DNA of 64,000 nt from Pseudomonas viridiflava (GTDB lineage: Bacteria; Pseudomonadota; Gammaproteobacteria; Pseudomonadales; Pseudomonadaceae). Of the stretch, positions 1 to 8,535 are shown in pieces (positions within the stretch are counted from its first letter, which is position 1; each line of letters starts with the position of its first letter). The notes beneath the pieces are model-generated. The model had not been told where the DNA came from, did no database searches, and worked only from the letters and a program-made list of their open reading frames with translations. The stretch spans positions 372,001-436,000 of the forward strand of contig NZ_UUON01000048.1 of assembly GCF_900590885.1 (NCBI RefSeq). Direction: 5' to 3'. Both the position numbers and the translations under genes were made by a program.

Positions 1-675
1 GCAGACGCCGAGGCCCGGGCATTGGCCGGGGAATTGCCCTGGGTCGACGACCGGCATGATGAGCGAAACGCCACCCGCAACGGCTTGCCGCGACAATTGG
101 TGCTGACACCCGCCTTGCAGTGGCTTTGCGAGGGCACATTCGGCCCTGGCCGCACCGAGCCGCAACGGCGACCTGCAAGCCTGCACTGGCCGCAGGCGCT
201 AGCCAGGGCACAGGATGGCTGCGTGCAATGCGCGGCCTGCGCGATGGACTATTTTGCCGGTACCTGGCCTGCCTGTCCCTACTGTACTGCGCCGCTACCT
301 GTGGTGTTCACTTGCCACGCGTGGCGCTGGCCCGGCGATCCCTGCGAACAACCCCATTGGACATTCCGACACGAACTGCCGGAGCTAGACGCTGTGTTGA
401 ATTTGCCGGCGCGCCTGTTCCAACCGTTCACCTTTGATGGGCATGCTAAGCCGCTGTTCCAACTGACCCGGCTCGGCGATGACTTTCTGCTGGAGCCCGC
501 CCAAGAGCTGGAGTTACTCCTTGAACTGGCGCTGCCTCACCGCCACGGCGGCGCCTTCCGGCCTTTCACCACATGTCGCTTCAGCCGCGCCGAGTTGCGT
601 GAAGGCTTTTTCCTGTTTGTCCCGGGGCCGCTCGCCAGGCTTGTTCATTGCACGCTTCAGGAGCTCATGGCATGA
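1..675 (+). CDS. C-terminal part of a TerY-P-type protein kinase (YegI-like), truncated by the window edge
   Basis: The frame is open from base 1, so the gene begins upstream. The first TTG (22) is probably internal. The visible part has a four-cysteine zinc ribbon (CVQCAAC then CPYC, about residues 73-94) followed by a domain rich in aromatic and acidic residues. Kinases of the TerY-phosphatase-kinase triad (COG4248, E. coli YegI) end in this kind of zinc-binding or helix-hairpin-helix tail, and these triads precede CoCoNuT operons. No kinase motif is visible, so the call rests on context and the zinc ribbon. It overlaps the helicase gene by ATGA, which implies translational coupling. It could instead be an unrelated zinc-ribbon protein of the same operon. 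Confidence 0.5.
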   Translation, partial: ADAEARALAGELPWVDDRHDERNATRNGLPRQLVLTPALQWLCEGTFGPGRTEPQRRPASLHWPQALARAQDGCVQCAACAMDYFAGTWPACPYCTAPLPVVFTCHAWRWPGDPCEQPHWTFRHELPELDAVLNLPARLFQPFTFDGHAKPLFQLTRLGDDFLLEPAQELELLLELALPHRHGGAFRPFTTCRFSRAELREGFFLFVPGPLARLVHCTLQELMA

Positions 676-3600
676 AGCCAGGCGATATTTCTGCGTCGTT
701 TTCCATCGACTTTTACACCCAGTTGCTGGATGCCGGGCACGGCCTAGTCAGCGGGCCTGCGCACCTGTATCTGTCGCCATTGCCCGATGAGGTCTACTTG
801 GCGCAACAGGGCCGTTCCCTTCGTGCACGTATCACCAACCGCAAGATTCACCGGCAGCTCTACCAGCACCTGGGCCGGGGAGGCGCGAACCTGGTGTTCA
901 TCAAACTCACCCGTCAACCGGACCGCGTGCAGGGCATGGCGCACTTCTTCTTCGGTGATATGTTGGAGCTTGGCGACCTGGACATTGTGCTCGATGACGA
1001 CAGTGTCGAAGCCGCTAAAAAAACGGGCTTGAACGATGTCCCCCAGCGCCTGACCAAACTGCTGACCGCGTTGTGCACCCTGGAAACGGAAAAGTCCTGG
1101 TTCATGATCGTGCCCCAGGAGACCACGACCGCTGACGCTACTGTGATGGAGCGTGGTTTCTACCTGCAGGCGCCGGGTCTGAAAATCCTGGTGGCTGCGC
1201 AAAGGACAGCCGAAGGGCAGATCTGGCGTGCCAAGCGTTTTGTCCTCGACCCAGGTGGGCGTGATGGCCAGGCCATTCGCCTGGCCAGCGGCCGCCTGCT
1301 CTTTACCGATCAGACCAATGCGGCGCTGGTCCGCAGTCATGCTGCCCAAGCGATCGAGAAGCTGTTGCAGGATGGCAGTGGCTATCTGCGGATGTGGGAC
1401 CGTTACGGCGATGAGGAGGGAAGGCAGTTGCTTGAGCAAGCCCGGGAAGTAGGGGGCTTACGCCTCAAGCCGGGCGGCGAAGCGGTCGGCGGCGGGTCAC
1501 GCTTTTACTTTGCCGAGCCGGGCGACAAGCCCGCCCTGGTTGCTGGAGACCGTGTGCAGTTGGTGGATGAATTGCCTGAGTACTTGGCCAATCCGGACTT
1601 GAGTTGGGAGCAGTATCGTGCGGATGTGTCCACCCGGTTCGCACAGGATCGCAGTACACGAAGCGCCGACACCAAGGCAGTTCCCGATCAGGGGCCTGCT
1701 CTCAAGGTTCTGGCCGTGGATATACACGGCATCACACTGGAGGACACTCCGGCGCAACAGTCCGGCAAGTGCGTGGTGCTCTCCCTGGGCGGCGATGAAA
1801 CCCAGATCGTCCGCCGCGAAAAGGCTCGGCAAAAAGTGCTGCAAGGCACGGGCGGCATGCCCTATCTTGGGATGATCATCGAAGAAAACGGTCGCCCACC
1901 GCGTTGCGCGCAGGTCGCAGAGTTCGAGGCGCTGACGCCCTTCGTACGCGATAAAGTCTTTCGCCAGCCACCCACCTGTGTCCAAGAACAGGCGATCCGT
2001 ATCGCGCTAAATACCCCCGATATCGTGGTGATCCAGGGCCCTCCCGGAACCGGTAAAACCACGGTGATCAGCGCCATCATCGAGCGATTGAACGAAGAGC
2101 AGGATCGCAGTGAGGCGACCCGCGGCTCGATTCTGGTGTCGGGCTTCCAGCACGATGCGGTGGAGAACATCGTGGCGCGCTTGAGCATCAATGCCTTGCC
2201 CGCTGTGAAATTTGGCAGGCGCTCGGGCCAGGACAATGACGCGAGTGCCGAAATCCGGCGCAACTGGAGCGAGGCGGTGATTGACCATGTACGTGGACAG
2301 GCGCCGAAGGTTCGCCAGTCAGAGCAGTTGCTGGCCCTTCGTCAAAGTGGGCAGGGCTATATGCTTGAACCCTCTAAGCACGCCGCCAGGGCGTTGCTGC
2401 TGCAGATCACGTTGCTCCCTGCCGAGGTGCTCGACGGTGCATTGGTGGCGCGGGCCAGCGTGTTGCTTGCCGGTCTGCAAGAGCAGGCGGGCGCGCAGGA
2501 AACCCTCGAACTGACGCGCCGATTGCGCTTGGTCTACGCATTACGGGTCAGCGAGGCGGGTTTTCGTGACGACGGCCCCCCAAGGGCGGCGGGCGTACTC
2601 CAGGCCTTTGAAGACGAGATCGACGACAACGAGGCGAGCCTGCTGGAACGCGCCCAAGGCTGGCAAGCCCCCGACGTCCTCGATTTTTTGCCGGAGTTGC
2701 AGTTCTTCAAGGCACAACTGTTGGATCGACTGGCGCCTGCACCGGTGTTTCGCGTCGAAAAGGCGCGCAGTGACATCCTCGAATTGCTGGCTGAGGTGCA
2801 GCGTCAAGTCCACAAGGCCGAACGCGGTTTCGAGGATCCGGCGATGACGGTGATGGCCGAATTTCTCCATGAACTGGAGTGGAACCCAACGGCGGTGGAT
2901 GACGCCCTGGCCGACTACAGCTACGTCTATGCCGCCACCTGCCAGGGTGCCATGGGCGCAGACATTATCAAGACCAAGGGGAAAAATGCCGGCGGTGGTG
3001 AACTCGACAACGTCTATTCCACGGTTATCATTGACGAAGCTGCGCGTTGCTCCCCCAGGGACCTGCTCATACCCATGGTGCTCGCCCAGCGACGAATCAT
3101 TCTGGTAGGCGACCAGCGCCAGTTGCCGCATATCATCGATGAGCAACTGGTGCGCAAGCTGGATCAAGGCGTGGCTGTTGGTGAACCAGAGGGCGCGGGT
3201 GATTACCGCCGTAGCCTGTTCGACTACCTGTTCGCGCGGTTGAAAAAGCTGGAAGCCCAGGACGGCATCTCGCGCACCATCACCCTGGACGCCCAGTACC
3301 GCATGCACCCCTTGCTCGGTGAGTTTGTCAGCGAGCAGTACTACGAACGCCATAACGCTGTTGAAAAATTCAGGTCGCCCCGACCCGCCCATGAGTTTCA
3401 CCATGGCTTGCTGTCAGGCAGCGAACGTCCAACTGCGCCGCTGGCCTGGCTGGACGTGCCTGTGCGCCAGGGCCGGGAAAAGCCCGACGGTTCTTCCAGC
3501 CTGTTTCGCGATAGCGAGGCTGTGGCCATTGCCAGACAACTCAAGGCCTGGATCGACAGTCCGGCCGGCCAAAAATTGAGCTTTGGCGTGATCAGTTTCT

Positions 3601-4037
3601 ACAAGGCCCAGGTGCGCGCATTCCATACCGCCATGGGCGAATTCGGCCTTAGCCAGCAGGGGCCGGGGGGCGAGTGGGGTGTCGCGGAGGAGTACCGTTA
3701 TCTGCACCGGGATAACGCGTCCAAACGCGAGGAGCGCTTGCGGGTGGGCACGGTGGATGCCTTCCAGGGCATGGAGTTCGATGTGGTTTTCCTGTCGATG
3801 GTACGCACCCCGAATACCCGGCCCACCAAGCCCGGCGCCAGCCAGGAGGAACGCCATGCCGCCGCTTTCGGGCGGCTTGTGCTGGAAAACCTGCGTTGCG
3901 TAGCCCTGAGCCGACAGAAGTGCCTGCTGGTGGTGGTCGGAGACTCCACGTTGCTGGAAGGCCCGCTGGCCTCGACCGGGCTGCCGGATCTGGTGGCATT
4001 GCGCGCCTTGTGCAGCAGCGAAGGAGTGCAGCTATGA
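672..4037 (+). CDS. UPF1/Helz-like superfamily 1 helicase (CnuH-like)
   Basis: An ATG at 672 overlaps the previous stop (ATGA) and has a CAGGAG ribosome site, so it is preferred over the upstream TTG (648). This gives 1121 aa. SF1 motifs are intact: Q-motif QEQAIRIAL, Walker A GPPGTGKT (456-463), DEAA box (788-791), motif III VGDQRQLPH, motif IV-like LDAQYRMHP, motif V VGTVDAFQGMEF (from about 1025) and motif VI VALSRQK (from about 1077). The first 430 residues form a separate N-terminal region without a helicase signature, and a helical insertion of about 230 residues separates motifs Ia and II. UPF1-type helicases act 5'-3' on RNA or DNA. In CoCoNuT operons this helicase accompanies the McrB/McrC-like pair. 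An RNA-remodelling role is inferred. Confidence 0.9.
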   Translation: MKPGDISASFSIDFYTQLLDAGHGLVSGPAHLYLSPLPDEVYLAQQGRSLRARITNRKIHRQLYQHLGRGGANLVFIKLTRQPDRVQGMAHFFFGDMLELGDLDIVLDDDSVEAAKKTGLNDVPQRLTKLLTALCTLETEKSWFMIVPQETTTADATVMERGFYLQAPGLKILVAAQRTAEGQIWRAKRFVLDPGGRDGQAIRLASGRLLFTDQTNAALVRSHAAQAIEKLLQDGSGYLRMWDRYGDEEGRQLLEQAREVGGLRLKPGGEAVGGGSRFYFAEPGDKPALVAGDRVQLVDELPEYLANPDLSWEQYRADVSTRFAQDRSTRSADTKAVPDQGPALKVLAVDIHGITLEDTPAQQSGKCVVLSLGGDETQIVRREKARQKVLQGTGGMPYLGMIIEENGRPPRCAQVAEFEALTPFVRDKVFRQPPTCVQEQAIRIALNTPDIVVIQGPPGTGKTTVISAIIERLNEEQDRSEATRGSILVSGFQHDAVENIVARLSINALPAVKFGRRSGQDNDASAEIRRNWSEAVIDHVRGQAPKVRQSEQLLALRQSGQGYMLEPSKHAARALLLQITLLPAEVLDGALVARASVLLAGLQEQAGAQETLELTRRLRLVYALRVSEAGFRDDGPPRAAGVLQAFEDEIDDNEASLLERAQGWQAPDVLDFLPELQFFKAQLLDRLAPAPVFRVEKARSDILELLAEVQRQVHKAERGFEDPAMTVMAEFLHELEWNPTAVDDALADYSYVYAATCQGAMGADIIKTKGKNAGGGELDNVYSTVIIDEAARCSPRDLLIPMVLAQRRIILVGDQRQLPHIIDEQLVRKLDQGVAVGEPEGAGDYRRSLFDYLFARLKKLEAQDGISRTITLDAQYRMHPLLGEFVSEQYYERHNAVEKFRSPRPAHEFHHGLLSGSERPTAPLAWLDVPVRQGREKPDGSSSLFRDSEAVAIARQLKAWIDSPAGQKLSFGVISFYKAQVRAFHTAMGEFGLSQQGPGGEWGVAEEYRYLHRDNASKREERLRVGTVDAFQGMEFDVVFLSMVRTPNTRPTKPGASQEERHAAAFGRLVLENLRCVALSRQKCLLVVVGDSTLLEGPLASTGLPDLVALRALCSSEGVQL

Positions 4038-6145
4038 GCAAGCACAAACCATTGATGGATATGAAGATTATCCGCTACCGGCCGGACCTGGAAGGTTTGC
4101 ACATTGCCAGCCGCAAAACCCTGCTCTGGCCCTGCCACGCCTTTTCGTTGGCGGTACCCGTGGGTCGTCAGGACCGCCTGAATCTGTTCGAGCGGACCAT
4201 CCTTCGCCTGGCCTGCGCCGGGCGGCGTGGAAGCGCGGAACTGGAGCGGCTGACGGGTATGCCTGGGCAGATTATCAGCGCTATCCAGAGTCGGCTGGTT
4301 CAGTTGAATTATCTGGACGCAACCTTCGCACCTCGTGACGGCGTAACGGGTATGCCGGGGGAAGAGACCGAGGCCGTCGAGGAAGAGTCGTGCACGGTGT
4401 TCGTCGAGTTGATCAGCGGTCGCTTGTTGCCTTTCATCCTGCAAGGCTCTCCCAGATTTGCCCAGGACGCGCGCAAACGTGGTCCTTTCGATGTCGATTT
4501 CACGTCGGGTACGGCGGGTAATTCGAGACCGTTTCATGGCCGTCGCCTTGAGGCCGAGCCGGAGCATGTCGGGCATAAGCCCTCTGCCCAGGACCTGCAA
4601 GCATTGATGGGGGTGCATCTGCGTCGCCAGCGTTATCGCCCGGTCGAACTGGGTGCGCGTGGGGCGGCCTGCGTCTCGTCTCGTGGCGCAGGCCTAGTCT
4701 TCTCTCCTGAGCCGCAACGGGCCTGGTTGAGTGTTGAGTGTGTGCTGCAACGCGGCAACTTCGAGCCGCTGTTGACAGACCCTTTCGGTCACGGTTTTTC
4801 TGACCTGTTCGATGACAGCTTTCGGCGCCTCTGCCGCAGGGATCCGGAAATGGAGCGCTGGCTCGATGATGTATTCGAGAAGGCCCAGATCAAGCAGGCC
4901 CGGGCGCAACATTCGCTGGAGCCGCAGCGTGTCGAAAACCGATTGACCCGCTCCCTTGAGGCTGCCGAAAAGGCGTTGCGTAAGACACAGATCGAGGTTC
5001 GCTCCACCGAGGCCGAACGCGAGCACCAGCGATCGATCGCAAAGTTCGTGGCGGCGCTTTACGGCGCTGTCGAACATGGCCTGCACGCGGTGTTGCAAAG
5101 TGCCTGGCCAGACCAGGGGCGCCTGGCTCTGTTGATCGAGGGTGACTATCGCAGCAATGCCAGCTTGCTGGTGGGCCTCGCACAAAAGCTCGGATTCGAA
5201 CTGCACAGCCAGCCGGCCCGGGTCTTGCTGGAAGTGGCAGGGGGCAAGTTCCAGCCGGAGCGCCTGGCGGCGACGGTCGAACTTCAACCGCTGCTCGCCT
5301 TGTGCCTGATCGCCGCCGATGCCGATCGCGATCACCCGTTGCGACGGTTGGCCGTGACTGACCCCGGCTGGATCGAACTCATGGCCAGCCTCAAGGTGCG
5401 GCGCGACCGTGCCCAACATGGTGCCGGCCTGGACCTGGTGTTCAGCAGCGCTGCGCTGCCCGGTCACGATGCACGGGTACGCGCGTCACTGGCGTACCTG
5501 CTGCCGCATATGCAACTGAGCAGCCTGAATAAAGAGACTAGCCATGATCGACTGGATGACCGTTCCAGGGCTCACGTAGAGATTGTCAGGCGCTTGGGGG
5601 CCAGCCGACTCGGCGAATTGTCGGTGACGTTGCGAGAAAACCTGATCGCTTTGGAGCTGGAGCGTCCTGGCAGCGATGATCCGATAGCCGCCGAAGCTGA
5701 CGTCGAATGCAGTGCAATGATTACCGGCATGGCCGCGTTGCTGCAAATACAACTGCAAAAGGCCCAGGCCGGCGCGCCCCATTATGAGTTGCAGGAGGCT
5801 GGCGAGGGGCGCTCCTGCCTGGCCGAGAAAGCTCGGGCGGTGGGCTTCGAGGTGCCGCAAGCCGGCTTGCCCAAAGGGCTGGCGACGGTGGCGGGGCGTC
5901 AATATCGGAATGCGGCCATTGGCCGTGCTGCGACATTGGGTGCGCAAATGCTGACATTTTTGCTGCGCCTGCCTCACACACAGTTGAATGACTGCGCGCT
6001 GAAAATGCCGTGGCTGCTTCTTTTCGTCTCCGACCTGTGTGAATTGCGTCGGCACGGCAACGACGATGTTTCTCTCAGCACCTCCGAACTAGGAATAAAG
6101 ATGGATCGCACGTATGCGGTCATCCGGCACTTCATGGAGTTTTGA
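4034..6145 (+). CDS. Coiled-coil protein with HEPN-type R-x4-H motif, predicted RNase effector (CnuE-like)
   Basis: An ATG at 4034 sits in an ATGA overlap with the helicase stop, 6 bases after AAGGAG; 703 aa. The N-terminal third contains a likely winged-helix stretch (about 45-90). Residues of roughly 285-350 are charged and heptad-like, predicted coiled coil. A later helical domain contains RDRAQH (R457 to H462), the R-polar-x3-H signature of HEPN ribonucleases. A helical C-terminal domain follows. HEPN proteins are metal-independent RNases, usually dimeric, found in many RNA-targeting defence systems. No enzyme domain other than HEPN is visible. Its position between helicase and McrB-like genes matches the HEPN component expected in a CoCoNuT. 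Outside the motif I do not recognise the sequence. Confidence 0.65.
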   Translation: MSKHKPLMDMKIIRYRPDLEGLHIASRKTLLWPCHAFSLAVPVGRQDRLNLFERTILRLACAGRRGSAELERLTGMPGQIISAIQSRLVQLNYLDATFAPRDGVTGMPGEETEAVEEESCTVFVELISGRLLPFILQGSPRFAQDARKRGPFDVDFTSGTAGNSRPFHGRRLEAEPEHVGHKPSAQDLQALMGVHLRRQRYRPVELGARGAACVSSRGAGLVFSPEPQRAWLSVECVLQRGNFEPLLTDPFGHGFSDLFDDSFRRLCRRDPEMERWLDDVFEKAQIKQARAQHSLEPQRVENRLTRSLEAAEKALRKTQIEVRSTEAEREHQRSIAKFVAALYGAVEHGLHAVLQSAWPDQGRLALLIEGDYRSNASLLVGLAQKLGFELHSQPARVLLEVAGGKFQPERLAATVELQPLLALCLIAADADRDHPLRRLAVTDPGWIELMASLKVRRDRAQHGAGLDLVFSSAALPGHDARVRASLAYLLPHMQLSSLNKETSHDRLDDRSRAHVEIVRRLGASRLGELSVTLRENLIALELERPGSDDPIAAEADVECSAMITGMAALLQIQLQKAQAGAPHYELQEAGEGRSCLAEKARAVGFEVPQAGLPKGLATVAGRQYRNAAIGRAATLGAQMLTFLLRLPHTQLNDCALKMPWLLLFVSDLCELRRHGNDDVSLSTSELGIKMDRTYAVIRHFMEF

Positions 6146-6146
6146 T

Positions 6147-8504
6147 GTGACTCAACCCGAAAATTTTGATGTACCCAACCCATCTGCCGTGGACTCGGTT
6201 GACGCGCATACCGCGCTGCAGTCGCAGCAACGTGAGAGGGACGAGCGTCAGGCCCAGCTGGATCAAAGGGACGCTATGCTTAATGAACGTGAAGCGCAGT
6301 TGGTCCAGCGTATCGAAGACGCAAACCAGGTTTTGGATGGCCGTCGCGCAAAGTTGGAAAGTGACAGCCGCACGCTGTCCGCGCGTGCCGCTGCCCTGCA
6401 AGCGGGCGAGGAGCAACTGCGCCTGGATCAGATAGCCCGTGACAGCGGTTTTACCGAGGAGCGACAGCAGTTGCTTGAGGAGCAGTGTGAGCGGCGCGCC
6501 GCCCTGGAGGCTGAGTTCAGCGAGAAGCGTGTCCAGGCGCATGCACGGCTTGAGGATCAGCTTGGCCACGAGCGCGATGCTCGTCTTGGGGCATTGGAGC
6601 AGGAGTTGGCGGATTTGCGTCGTTCCCAACAACAACGTTTTGAGCAGTCCAGGATGCGGTGGGAAACCCTGCGTGATGAGCAGCAGGGGGCCTTGTCGGC
6701 TCAGGACCAGGACCTAGAGGAACGGGAGGTTCGGCTCAAGAGCCAGCAGTCGCAAGTACGCCGCCAGGCGTTTGAGTTGGACGCGCGCGCCAATGCGTTG
6801 GAGGAAGAACGGCTGCAGTTGGATAACGCGATCGACGAAGGGATGCGTGAACGTCGCAACAGCTTCGAGACCAGCGAAAAACGGCTGCACCTGGAGTGTG
6901 AGCGCTTGCGCGCGGCACTCGACAACGTGATGGAGCAACTGGGTGCTTACAAGCAACTCAAGCTGGAAATCGGCGAGGATCCGCAGCAGCTACTCGAGCG
7001 CCTCACGGCTTTGACGGAGGAAAACCGGGTGTTGGGGGAAACGCTGCGTACCCGGCCAGGCGAAGAGGTGATGGTGCGCTTGAGTTCTCTCCAAGACCAG
7101 AAAGCCACGCTCCTGCGGGAGAATGAGCAGCTCACGCAAGAACGCGATAAGTTGCGCGAGGGTGAGAAAAGCCGCAGTGATTTGTTGTTCCAGGTACAGA
7201 GCCTGGAGGCAATGTATGAGGCCCAGCACCGGCTCACCGAAACAAAGGAAGCCGAGGTGCAGCAGCAGCATGCTGAACTGGGGCGCCTCAAGGGCGGGTA
7301 CCAGCGTGAGGAGGACAGGGCCAAGCGTATCGAACTGATACAAGTGCCCGTCTTCAAGCAGGAGCAGAAGTTTCGGGTTGAGCCATTGGGCGAACTGCAA
7401 TGGATCGAGGGCATTGCCAAGGCGTGCGAGAACCACGGTTTGCGGTTCTCCCGGCGGATCCTGCATGCCTTCCATACCTGCCTGAAGACGGCGGAATGGT
7501 CACCGTTGACGGTGTTGGCGGGGGTCAGCGGTACAGGCAAGTCCCAGTTGCCGAAGTTGTATACCCACTTCGGCGGTATCCACTTCCTGAGCTTGCCGGT
7601 GCAGCCAACCTGGGACAGTTCGCAGTCGTTGCTGGGGTTCTTCAACACCCTCGACAACAGTTTTGACGCCCAGCCATTGCTGCGCCTGCTGGTGCAGATG
7701 CAGCAGCCCGAGATGAAGGACTCCTTGAGCCTGGTACTGCTTGATGAGATGAACCTGGCGCACGTCGAGTTGTACTTCGCGGAGTTCCTGTCACGGCTTG
7801 AAGACCGTCGCGGTATCAAGGGTGATGAGGTGCCATGCCTGACCGTACCGCTGGGCGCGAGGGTGGAGCCCTACGAAGTTCCGCTCAGTCGCAATGTCCT
7901 CTGGGCCGGCACCATGAACCAGGACGAAACGACCAAGTCGCTGTCGGACAAGGTCATCGACCGTGGGTTCATGATCCACTTCCCCAGCCCGGAGCGGTTC
8001 GAACGGCGCAGCGAACTCAAGCCACTGCCGGAGCCGGCAGCGCTGCTGCGGCGCAAGACCTGGACCAGTTGGTGCGTCATGGCCAGTGCATTTACCGAGC
8101 AGCAGATCACTCCGTACCTGGAGTTGATGGAGAAAATCAACAGTTGCCTGCGGGTGACGGGCCGTTCCATGGGCCATCGGGTTTGGCAATCGATGGAGTA
8201 CTACATGGCCAACTATCCCGACGTGCTCCAGGCGCAATCCGCCGGCGAGAGCGATCCGGCCTCGTTGCAGCGAGCGATGAACATGGCTTTCGAAGATCAA
8301 CTGGCGTTGAAGGTCATGCCAAAGCTGAGAGGTATCGAAACCCGTGGCAAGAGCCGTACGGAGTGCCTGGATGTCATTGAGGCACTTCTGGACGATTGGG
8401 GTTTTGCGCTGGTGGGCGACTTCCGCCGCGCTTGCGAAGTCGGCTATGGCCAATTCATCTGGAGCAGCGCCGACTACCTGAAGTCGGGGAGCGGCGAGCG
8501 ATGA
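6147..8504 (+). CDS. McrB-type AAA+ NTPase with long N-terminal coiled coil (CnuB-like)
   Basis: The start is GTG 6147, one base after the previous stop and 7 bases after GGAG; 785 aa. Residues about 20-400 are an almost continuous heptad-rich coiled coil (E, Q, R and L rich). The McrB-type AAA+ domain follows: Walker A GVSGTGKS (459-466), Walker B LVLLDEMN (D533, E534) and the McrB signature TMNQDET (589-595), then VIDRG with the likely arginine finger. McrB proteins form GTP-driven hexamers that activate McrC. Replacement of the usual modified-base-binding N-domain by a giant coiled coil is the defining CoCoNuT trait. The coiled coil could bind a partner, sense phage structures or mediate assembly; the sequence does not decide. 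Confidence 0.88.
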   Translation: MTQPENFDVPNPSAVDSVDAHTALQSQQRERDERQAQLDQRDAMLNEREAQLVQRIEDANQVLDGRRAKLESDSRTLSARAAALQAGEEQLRLDQIARDSGFTEERQQLLEEQCERRAALEAEFSEKRVQAHARLEDQLGHERDARLGALEQELADLRRSQQQRFEQSRMRWETLRDEQQGALSAQDQDLEEREVRLKSQQSQVRRQAFELDARANALEEERLQLDNAIDEGMRERRNSFETSEKRLHLECERLRAALDNVMEQLGAYKQLKLEIGEDPQQLLERLTALTEENRVLGETLRTRPGEEVMVRLSSLQDQKATLLRENEQLTQERDKLREGEKSRSDLLFQVQSLEAMYEAQHRLTETKEAEVQQQHAELGRLKGGYQREEDRAKRIELIQVPVFKQEQKFRVEPLGELQWIEGIAKACENHGLRFSRRILHAFHTCLKTAEWSPLTVLAGVSGTGKSQLPKLYTHFGGIHFLSLPVQPTWDSSQSLLGFFNTLDNSFDAQPLLRLLVQMQQPEMKDSLSLVLLDEMNLAHVELYFAEFLSRLEDRRGIKGDEVPCLTVPLGARVEPYEVPLSRNVLWAGTMNQDETTKSLSDKVIDRGFMIHFPSPERFERRSELKPLPEPAALLRRKTWTSWCVMASAFTEQQITPYLELMEKINSCLRVTGRSMGHRVWQSMEYYMANYPDVLQAQSAGESDPASLQRAMNMAFEDQLALKVMPKLRGIETRGKSRTECLDVIEALLDDWGFALVGDFRRACEVGYGQFIWSSADYLKSGSGER

Positions 8505-8535
8505 GTTTCCCACGAGCCCTTGGCGGATATTCCGC

